From Methylorubrum aminovorans (GTDB taxonomy: Bacteria; Pseudomonadota; Alphaproteobacteria; Rhizobiales; Beijerinckiaceae), in NCBI RefSeq assembly GCF_022179725.1, contig NZ_BPRC01000034.1, forward strand, positions 1 to 42,548: a DNA stretch of 42,548 nucleotides, given 5' to 3'. The translations under genes were made by a program, and so were the position numbers. Every line of letters begins with the position of its first letter. Position 1 is the stretch's first letter. Below the pieces are notes generated by a model, which was given only the letters and a program-made list of their open reading frames with translations, ran no database searches and was not told the DNA's origin. Below are positions 16,293-21,819 of the stretch, piece after piece.

Positions 16293-17063
16293 GTGGGCGA
16301 CTTCTACCAGGTCATCAAGACCATCAAGGGCCGACCCTACCGTTACAAACAGCGCACGTTTCGCGCGGGCGGCAAGGTTTGCACGGAAAGCCATTACCTG
16401 GGACCGGCTTCAGACGCGGAGGCGACACGCATCCGGGCTGAGATGGCTCTGCGCAAAGGCGGGCCGTCACGTCCTGCCGTGCGCCGTGCGATCGCCCGTC
16501 TCGCTGATCCTGCAGCAGCGGGAACCCGGTGGAAAAAGCCCTGGGACAACTCAAGTCCGAGACGGCAAAAAGTTTATCGGATTGAGGCGTTTCAGCGGGT
16601 CATTACGACCTGCAGGGCTGTCATCAATGAAGCCGACGCAGCCTATTACGATTGGAGAAATGACCGGCTAGGGCTCCCGCCACAGGCTCGTTTCCATCGA
16701 ATAGATGGGGGCGATGCCGATCGAGAGTTCTATCATGTTGTCCTTCATGAGCTAGCGCACTGGACCGGACACCATACGCGCTTGAACCGGACTGTTCCAA
16801 GGTCGAGTATGACTGACTATGAAACCATCTACGCCCAAGAGGAAATGATTGCAGAGGCCACGGCGGTTATCATTGCGGAACAACTTGGCTTCGCAAGTCA
16901 AACAAACGGGCTGCATGAGCATTATTTCCAGCATTATCTAGGCGAAATGCCTGATCGTGCAGCCGCCTTGGCAAAAACCGAGCGCGAAGCTCACCGAGCG
17001 GCGTGTTATATCATGGGCCAGGTTAACACTACGCTTGCATCGCATGATACGGTGTCACCATGA
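16293..17063 (+). CDS. ArdC-type zinc metallopeptidase-domain protein
   Basis: The 256-residue protein has a basic N-terminal segment (KTIKGRPYRYKQRTFRAGGK) found at the start of other plasmid proteins. Its C-terminal metallopeptidase domain carries HELAHWTGHHTRL (152-164), with His152, Glu153 and His156, then YAQEEMIAE (180-188) supplying the third zinc ligand. This is the C-terminal domain of ArdC/TraC-like plasmid proteins, which protect incoming DNA against restriction. The N-terminal ssDNA-binding domain of full-length ArdC is missing, so this is a short version. The start is a GTG. It overlaps the next gene by 4 bp and is visibly less G+C-rich toward its end. Confidence 0.8.
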   Translation: MGDFYQVIKTIKGRPYRYKQRTFRAGGKVCTESHYLGPASDAEATRIRAEMALRKGGPSRPAVRRAIARLADPAAAGTRWKKPWDNSSPRRQKVYRIEAFQRVITTCRAVINEADAAYYDWRNDRLGLPPQARFHRIDGGDADREFYHVVLHELAHWTGHHTRLNRTVPRSSMTDYETIYAQEEMIAEATAVIIAEQLGFASQTNGLHEHYFQHYLGEMPDRAAALAKTEREAHRAACYIMGQVNTTLASHDTVSP

Positions 17064-17254
17064 GCCAGTTATCCGAAGACCACATTGAAATGATCCGCAT
17101 TATGGCCGAAAAAGGCTATTCTGTAGAAAAAATATCCTTCCTCATGCGTGCCGATGAATGGATTATCGAAGCGGTCTTGCGCGGAGAAAATCCAGATACA
17201 AAGTCAAAAGATGCGCCTGACAACCCAATATTCCAAGGATACAAAGGAAAATAA
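17060..17254 (+). CDS. Small hypothetical protein coupled to the ArdC-like gene
   Basis: The 64-residue acidic protein begins at an ATGA overlap with the stop of the upstream gene, so translation is coupled. SEDHIEMIRIMAEKGYSVEKISFLMRAD resembles a short helix-turn-helix segment (a helix, EKGYS, a helix), followed by a charged tail. Codon use is AT-richer than the metal genes. I recognise no family. It may regulate or assist the metallopeptidase. A copy of the 12-bp repeat lies 28 bp upstream of its start and another about 35 bp after its stop. Confidence 0.65.
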   Translation: MSQLSEDHIEMIRIMAEKGYSVEKISFLMRADEWIIEAVLRGENPDTKSKDAPDNPIFQGYKGK

Positions 17255-17341
17255 CGGACTTCAGGACCCGATCGAAGGGTCCGATGGAGCGGTTAACACT
17301 ACAACAGATCGCGAATAAACCGCCCTTTTGGGCGGTTCCGG

Positions 17342-17734
17342 TTAGTATTCCGAGGCTAGCATCAGGGTTAGCACCCGCCTGGTGACAAAGGCATTGGCAG
17401 GGTCAGGCGAGTGATACTTCATCGCCCGGTCGTAGTAGTCGATTTTCCAAAACAGCTTTTCCCCGTTGACATCAAAAGCGCCGAAATCGTGCTCGCCATG
17501 CGGATCGTTATCCGGTGTAAAATCGGAAAATTCCGTGAGTTTGATCAAGGCAGCAGTGCGGAACACCGGCTCCAGCTCCTGAATGCCCGTCGTCATAACG
17601 AACATTCCGCCGGTCAGGGTCGTCCTGAAATCATCATTTAACTTGCGTATTTGTTCAACATTGTGGTTCACTTGTTTATCAGTCTTTGATTTTCGTGGTT
17701 TTAGATTGATAGGGCCTCCGGCTAAGAGGCCCAC
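17342..17734 (-). CDS. DUF3768 protein
   Basis: The 130-residue protein is dominated by the DUF3768 signature: RKLNDDFRTTLTGGMFVMTT, then FSDFTPDNDPHGEHDFGAFD, LFWKIDYYD, SPDPANAFVTRRVLT and LMLASEY at the end. The function is unknown; the family is common on plasmids and islands. GTG at 17734 lies 3 bp after the stop of the 34-residue peptide. An in-frame GTG at 17671 is possible, because a GGGCCTC/GAGGCCC hairpin covers 17711-17732 and might block the first start. Either way it belongs to the operon controlled from 17874-17923. Confidence 0.82.
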   Translation of the reverse strand: MGLLAGGPINLKPRKSKTDKQVNHNVEQIRKLNDDFRTTLTGGMFVMTTGIQELEPVFRTAALIKLTEFSDFTPDNDPHGEHDFGAFDVNGEKLFWKIDYYDRAMKYHSPDPANAFVTRRVLTLMLASEY

Positions 17735-17737
17735 TTC

Positions 17738-17842
17738 CTAGACGTACAGCGCAACTTTAATTGCGATGTAGATCATCAGCCCTTGCAGGGCTAACCAGAG
17801 CAGTTCTTCGAGGGCAGCTCTGGTTTTTTTCAGTCCGTTCAT
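17738..17842 (-). CDS. 34-residue single-helix membrane peptide
   Basis: The frame reads MNGLKKTRAALEELL, then WLALQGLMIYIAIKVALYV, then stop. The first half is an amphipathic charged helix, the second a hydrophobic helix long enough to cross the membrane. AGGAGG lies eight bases before ATG, one of the best ribosome-binding sites on the plasmid; an in-frame ATG two codons upstream is too close to it. A promoter with TTGTCA and CATATT boxes 17 bp apart overlaps the large dyad upstream. Short membrane peptides under a dedicated repressor can be toxins, but no family is recognised. It sits 3 bp before the DUF3768 gene. Confidence 0.7.
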   Translation of the reverse strand: MNGLKKTRAALEELLWLALQGLMIYIAIKVALYV

Positions 17843-17873
17843 AGTCATTCACCTCCTTTCCGTTAAGAAGAAT

Positions 17874-17923
17874 ATGTAGTAAAGCTTCATTTATGACAAG
17901 TAAAAATTGAAGTAATACTACAT
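17874..17923. promoter_or_regulatory. 50-bp symmetric dyad operator between divergent promoters
   Basis: The outer arms ATGTAGT (874-880) and ACTACAT (917-923) and inner arms CTTCA (885-889) and TGAAG (908-912), coordinates within 17 kb, are perfectly complementary. Both pairs are centred on 17898.5. The dyad lies in the most A+T-rich stretch of the area. A rightward promoter (TTTACT, 17 bp, TATGTT) leads to the XRE gene, and a leftward one (TTGTCA, 17 bp, CATATT) leads to the 34-residue peptide. It is most likely the XRE protein's own operator, shutting both directions. Confidence 0.75.
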
Positions 17924-17968
17924 TTTTGTTTACTGGACGGAGCTTACTTGCTATGTTGAAAATGAGAG

Positions 17969-18220
17969 ATGAGCCATATTCAGGACGCCCTATCAAACTT
18001 CAGCCCGGAACAGTGCCGGGCCGCTCGCGCCATTCTAAAAATGACCTATCTGGACACCTGCCAAGCAGCCGATCTGTCACAAGTGACCCTCAGCAAGTTT
18101 GAAGCGGGCGGCGAGGTGCGGGCCTCGGTTGTGGAGCGGCTTCGCGCTGCGTTCGAGGCGCGGGGCGTCACCTTCGCACCCGATGGCCTCGGGCTGACGT
18201 GGCAGCGGCCTGCCGGTTAA
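17969..18220 (+). CDS. XRE-family transcriptional regulator
   Basis: The 83-residue protein is essentially one helix-turn-helix domain: SPEQCRAARAILKMTYLDTC, then LSQVTLSKFEAGG (the turn and recognition helix) and SVVERLRAAFEARGVTF at the end. This is the layout of short Cro/CI-like repressors of plasmids and islands. The promoter's -10 box TATGTT ends about 15 bp before ATG, so the mRNA leader is very short. It is divergent from the membrane peptide/DUF3768 pair across the 50-bp dyad. Its stop codon lies within a copy of the 12-bp repeat. Confidence 0.82.
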   Translation: MSHIQDALSNFSPEQCRAARAILKMTYLDTCQAADLSQVTLSKFEAGGEVRASVVERLRAAFEARGVTFAPDGLGLTWQRPAG

Positions 18221-18650
18221 CCCTACGCCCCATGGATGAGGGGGAGGTTGGAACTGGCGCGGCGAAGCCTGCGCAAGGAGGCGGCTTGCCGCCTATGGAA
18301 GCCCACCGCCGGGCGGCTGGGTCGGGGTCAAGGCCCTTGCGGCCTTGAGGCCGAGCCGGACGGCTGGCCCACCCGGTTAACACTACGCCCCATGGGGCGA
18401 CGGCATCGCGCGTCAGTGATCGTCACCCGGAGGGCCGAAACCGCCCCGGGCGGGTTCGGGAAGCCGCCGCAGGCGGCGCGTAGAGCACGGCCCGCAGGGG
18501 ACGCCCGGCAATACCTGTCGCGATCCTGGACGCTGTTGCAGCAGCTGCAGGGGGCAGGATTTCATCTGCGCGACAGGGGCACCGGTTAACACTACGCACC
18601 ACGACAGCCCGGGGCCGTCCAGGCCCGGCTAACCGTGGCGCACCGCGCTT

Positions 18651-18688
18651 CGTCGGTTCGTACGAACGTATGTCGGTACGAACCGACG
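18651..18688. repeat. Perfect 13-bp inverted repeat of CGTACG type
   Basis: CGTCGGTTCGTAC (18651-18663) pairs exactly with GTACGAACCGACG (18676-18688) around a 12-base loop. It shares the TTCGTACG/CGTACGAA core with the repeat clusters around the partition genes at 27.4-28.7 kb. Confidence 0.85.
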
Positions 18689-18742
18689 GACGACAGCTGG
18701 CGCTGCCAGCAGCCAGGGGTGTGGGGCAGGCAGGACCCCACC

Positions 18743-18760
18743 AGCCGCCCGCGGGCGGCT
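18743..18760. repeat. 18-bp perfect palindrome
   Basis: AGCCGCCCGCGGGCGGCT reads the same on both strands. It sits within the hairpin-dense segment and could extrude as a cruciform or bind a dimeric protein. Confidence 0.8.
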
Positions 18761-18791
18761 TGGGATGGTGTGGAAGGGTTCCCCTTCCGCC

Positions 18792-18814
18792 TTCGGCAGG
18801 CGTGGCCTGCCGAA
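18792..18814. repeat. 10-bp inverted repeat with a 3-base loop
   Basis: TTCGGCAGGC (18792-18801) and GCCTGCCGAA (18805-18814) are exact complements around GTG, giving a very stable hairpin. There is no T-run after it on either strand, so it is not an ordinary terminator. Confidence 0.8.
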
Positions 18815-18830
18815 CACGGCACCGCAGGAG

Positions 18831-18870
18831 CCGCCGTCACTTCAAGGCGAAGTCCGGGAAGTGACGGCGG
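18831..18870. repeat. Perfect 13-bp inverted repeat
   Basis: CCGCCGTCACTTC (18831-18843) pairs exactly with GAAGTGACGGCGG (18858-18870) around a 14-base loop. Such arms with a moderate loop are common at plasmid transfer origins and single-strand origins, but no nic-site consensus is recognised beside it. Confidence 0.8.
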
Positions 18871-19422
18871 CGGCGCGTGGGCGCACCACCGCAGAGCAAA
18901 GCACCAGCCACGGCCGATGATGGGCAGCCGGTCCCTGTTAGGCGCGACTGTCAGCAACGAGTGAGGGCGAGTGACAGAAGGAAACGTCTGCCGCTTGTCT
19001 GCGCGGCAGACCGGCCACAGTCCGGCGGGGCGCGTCTAGCCCTGCAAACCGCGTCACCCCAGGCCCTCGGGCCACGTCCTTTTCAGGATGAACGACAGGC
19101 CACCCGACAGGCCACAAGCGAGCAGGGCGTTACCCTGCGAACCTACCGCGACAGAACCACCCCACGGGCACGGATGCTGGTAGCTCCCATGATGGAGACC
19201 GAATTGAGCGAGAAACCAAACAGAGGCGGCATGGCTGACATGGCACAGCGGCCCACCCGCCCGGTGGACGCAACGGCGACTTAGAGGAGAGGTGAAAGAG
19301 ACCCAGACTTAGACGGTTATGGTTTGATTATCCCGACCTTTACCGCAGAAATGCGGGCTGACCGACAGGCTATATGCCCCGGCGGCGGTCAAAAGCACTA
19401 AACGAAAGAAAGTATCTTAGGC

Positions 19423-20310
19423 GTGGATCATCTCGCCCAAGACTTGAAGCAGATGGGCTTGAACAGCGGGGGCGGAGCAATCCGCACCCGCGTTCAGCGC
19501 ACCCGAGGTTTACAACTGATCGCCCGCGAGCTGCGGGCGCTGGGGCACGTCCTGCCCTCGGCACGATCGATCAAGGACATTCACATTCAGAAGCTGGTGG
19601 CCAAGTGGACCGATGACGGCCTGGCCACCGGCACAATCAAGAACCGAGTGAGCTGGATGCGCACCTGGTCGCGCAATGTCCGCAAGGGCAGCGTGATCCC
19701 GAAAAGCAACGCGGATCTTGGGATCGAGCTGCGGGCGACGTTCAAGGGCAACCGGGCGGAAGCGACGAGGCTGGCGCAGTACGCCAGCCTGAACGAGCGC
19801 GATCAGCTCGCCGTCCGCCTGCAAATGGCCTTCGGGATGCGGGTCGAGGAAAGCATCCTTTTCGAGCCGGAAACCGCCGTACAGGGCGACGCCCTGCACA
19901 TGAAAGCGAGTTGGTGCAAGGGCGGCCGGGCGCGGGTCATTCCGATCACGCACCAGCGGCAGCGGGAATTGCTGGACGAGCTGCGCACCGTCGTGGGCAA
20001 GGGCTGCCTTGTCCCCCAGGGGGTCAAAAGCGTCGTCTACCGTCGCCAGCTTGACCGCCGCACCTGGGCGGCGGGCATCCGCGATAAGCACAAGCACAGA
20101 CATTGGTACGCCCAATGGCGCTACCGCACGTTGACCGGACAGGAGTGCACGGCGGCCGGGGGCAGGCCGTTCGAGCAGATGACGGCAGCGGAGCGCCGGG
20201 CCGATTACCGGGCGCGGCAGACCATCACCCGCGAGCTGGGGCACGAGCGCCGCCAGATCACCGACGCGTACCTTGGCTATCGGTTCGCCCGCCGGAAGGG
20301 GGCCGCATGA
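19423..20310 (+). CDS. Integrase-domain tyrosine recombinase
   Basis: The 295-residue protein matches the integrase-domain family of Pseudomonadota plasmids and islands. It has an N-terminal SAM-like DNA-binding part (about 1-115) and a catalytic part with FGMRVEES (Arg140), KGGRARVIPI (about 166-175), HWYAQWRY (about 227-234), GHERRQITDAYLG with His274, and Tyr283 as probable nucleophile. The GTG start gives the expected N-terminus (MDHLAQDLKQ). It overlaps the next gene by 4 bp. The hairpin-rich 1.2 kb before it may contain its recombination site. It could resolve plasmid multimers or integrate the element; which one is not shown. Confidence 0.85.
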   Translation: MDHLAQDLKQMGLNSGGGAIRTRVQRTRGLQLIARELRALGHVLPSARSIKDIHIQKLVAKWTDDGLATGTIKNRVSWMRTWSRNVRKGSVIPKSNADLGIELRATFKGNRAEATRLAQYASLNERDQLAVRLQMAFGMRVEESILFEPETAVQGDALHMKASWCKGGRARVIPITHQRQRELLDELRTVVGKGCLVPQGVKSVVYRRQLDRRTWAAGIRDKHKHRHWYAQWRYRTLTGQECTAAGGRPFEQMTAAERRADYRARQTITRELGHERRQITDAYLGYRFARRKGAA

Positions 20311-20633
20311 AGCCCCGCCTAAACTCTCTGGTGGCGGACCTGCGGGCGACCACAGCCGAAAACCGCGCAGCCCTGGCGGCGACCTTGTACGCCCTGGAAG
20401 GGCTGCGGGAGAGAATGCAGGCGGCAGCTAAGGCTGGGTTCGATCACCTGACCGTTCCGGGGCCGGATGGGCTGGACCTACGCGAGACCGAAGCCGCCGC
20501 CGCTGCCTTGGCGTGGCTGAAGGCCGAGAAGATCGGCCACCGATGGACCGCACGCGGCGGCGGCGATACCGCCGCCGGGACTGCTCAAGACCTGGTAGTG
20601 GACTGGCGCACGGCCGAGGTCGGCGGGGTCTGA
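20307..20633 (+). CDS. Small hypothetical protein coupled to the integrase
   Basis: The 108-residue protein starts at an ATGA overlap with the integrase stop. The first 60 residues form a likely long helix (LVADLRATTAENRAALAATLYALEGLRERMQ split by short polar stretches), followed by a more varied region ending DLVVDWRTAEVGGV. I recognise no family. Tight coupling to the integrase suggests an accessory or directionality role, by inference only. The next 250 bp contain no gene I can support. Confidence 0.6.
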   Translation: MKPRLNSLVADLRATTAENRAALAATLYALEGLRERMQAAAKAGFDHLTVPGPDGLDLRETEAAAAALAWLKAEKIGHRWTARGGGDTAAGTAQDLVVDWRTAEVGGV

Positions 20634-20883
20634 CCGACGGGGGAGGGGGAGACCCTGCCCGACCGGGCAAGAGCCGCTGGATCGTCGCCACGGCGACGAG
20701 GGAGGGGGGGCCGCGCGAGTGGGGGGAGGGAGAGCTTGGCCCCGGGCCCCGCAGGAATAGCGGCACGGAGTGACGAGGAGCGAGAGAGGGAATGCGGCAG
20801 GGGCCGCAGTCCGGAACGAGCGACGAGAAACAAAGTGTGATGCAGGCGAAATGGCTGTTAAACTATTTCAGTAATGTGAGTTT

Positions 20884-21777
20884 TCAGTTTAGCAAGCCAG
20901 TCCTGATTTCAGGGGGGTAGGGCGGGGCCTCGGGCAACCATTTGCCGTCGCCGATGACCCGCCGGATGGCGTTGTCGATCACTTCCGGATCGCGGAGCAG
21001 GCCCCAGTGCGGCGGCTTCGGCTCTGTCCGTTTCATGCTCTCACGAACGCGCAGATAGGGGGCTTCGGGGTCGTCATCGCCCGTCCGGAGGGCGTCCACA
21101 CGAGCGCGGGCAATATCGACTTGGACGGCGTGTTCGACCCGCGCCCGCGCCTCGGCCCGCTGCCGGAGGTATTCGCGGGCGTTGGCAATCGCCTGCTGCT
21201 TCGCCTTTTCCTGCGCGGCTAGCTCTGCCTGTCTGGCTCGCTCTGCCGCCTCCCTGTGGTCGTCGGCGACGCGCAGCTGACGGGCAAGCCCGGCCTCGTA
21301 GTCGCGGCGGATCTGCTGGCGTTCCTTTTCGGCTGCTGCCCGCCGCTCGCTACGCTCCCGGAAATGCCTTGGCACGGCCTCTTTCAGAATTGCATAGGCC
21401 CGCAGGGACACCCATGGAATGTAAAGGATCAAGAACCACTGCCAGTGGCTTAGAACGGCGCCGATCCAACCTAAGACCGCACGCAGAAACTCGGCGTCGC
21501 TGCCGTTGGTCGTCCGTAGCCATGTCGGCGTCATCGGCCGGAATGGCCCGATGAAGCCGACGACCGGGTGAAAGGCCAACAGGAACGCGAGGATCAGCCA
21601 GCACCAGACGAAGGCCTTGGCCGCGCTGGCGATGAGTTCCGGCCAGAACCGGCCCTTGCTCGCCCCGGTGAAGTAGCCCTCCAAACCATCGCCAACCCGT
21701 TCGGACAACGAGGGTTCGCGCTTCTGGAAGGCGCGGCGATAATTCGGGTCATCGGGAACAAGCTGATTGCCCGGCAC
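20884..21777 (-). CDS. Membrane protein with long coiled coil, possible transfer factor
   Basis: The 297-residue protein has two hydrophobic segments (about 38-60 and 85-110), then about 100 residues rich in Arg, Glu, Ala and Gln (RHFRERSERRAAAEKERQQI onward) with coiled-coil character. It ends in a short folded region (PPHWGLLRDPEVIDNAIRRV). GTG at 21777 has GAGG six bases upstream and leaves 42 bp to the divergent ATPase gene. An upstream ATG at 21840 would overlap that gene. No family is recognised. The build suits a membrane-linked partner of the HerA/TraD-like ATPase. Confidence 0.65.
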   Translation of the reverse strand: MPGNQLVPDDPNYRRAFQKREPSLSERVGDGLEGYFTGASKGRFWPELIASAAKAFVWCWLILAFLLAFHPVVGFIGPFRPMTPTWLRTTNGSDAEFLRAVLGWIGAVLSHWQWFLILYIPWVSLRAYAILKEAVPRHFRERSERRAAAEKERQQIRRDYEAGLARQLRVADDHREAAERARQAELAAQEKAKQQAIANAREYLRQRAEARARVEHAVQVDIARARVDALRTGDDDPEAPYLRVRESMKRTEPKPPHWGLLRDPEVIDNAIRRVIGDGKWLPEAPPYPPEIRTGLLN

Positions 21778-21819
21778 GGCGGCCTCGGTAAGCTGGGCCG
21801 CCAGTGGAGCGGCGGGCCG

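Larger units (their letters stand above)
16255..18595 (+). repeat. Dispersed 12-bp repeat GGTTAACACTAC, six copies
   Basis: Copies start at 16255, 17021, 17291, 18215 (one mismatch, ACCC for ACAC), 18375 and 18584, all in the same orientation. At 18215 and 18375 the identity extends to CGCCCCATGG. One copy is inside the 3' end of the ArdC-like gene, one contains the stop codon of the XRE gene, and the rest are intergenic. The core holds the palindrome GTTAAC. It does not fit the integron core GTTRRRY. The function is unknown; protein-binding or recombination sites are the likely options. Confidence 0.75.
18221..19422. other. 1.2-kb non-coding, hairpin-rich segment
   Basis: No convincing gene is seen; the open frames are low-complexity products of high G+C. 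The first 650 bp hold perfect inverted repeats at 18280-18293, 18328-18348, 18387-18400, 18651-18688, 18743-18760, 18792-18814 and 18831-18870, plus two copies of the 12-bp repeat; a third copy (18215-18226) straddles its left boundary. The last 100 bp become more A+T-rich, with a small CCGCA/TGCGG hairpin and TATATG near 19371 as a possible -10 box for the integrase gene. A transfer origin, an attachment site, a single-strand initiation site or a structured RNA are all possible. Confidence 0.6.

Noticed and set aside
17757..17996. 79-residue minus-strand frame
   Set aside because: It runs through the 50-bp dyad, both divergent promoters and the 34-residue peptide gene in another frame, so it is a chance frame in A+T-rich regulatory DNA.
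18236..18589. 117-residue frame and the 135-residue frame at 18877-19284 as genes
   Set aside because: Both are low-complexity, Arg/Gly/Pro-rich, cross strong inverted repeats, and have no convincing ribosome site or recognisable motif.
16255..18595. The GGTTAACACTAC repeats as integron attC sites
   Set aside because: The core GTTAACA does not fit GTTRRRY, no R'' partner sequence was found, and no integron integrase is present; the tyrosine recombinase here is of another family.
20634..20883. Transfer origin or small gene in the spacer after the integrase operon
   Set aside because: Only a weak imperfect inverted repeat (about 20853-20898) and purine-rich sequence are visible; no nic consensus and no plausible gene.
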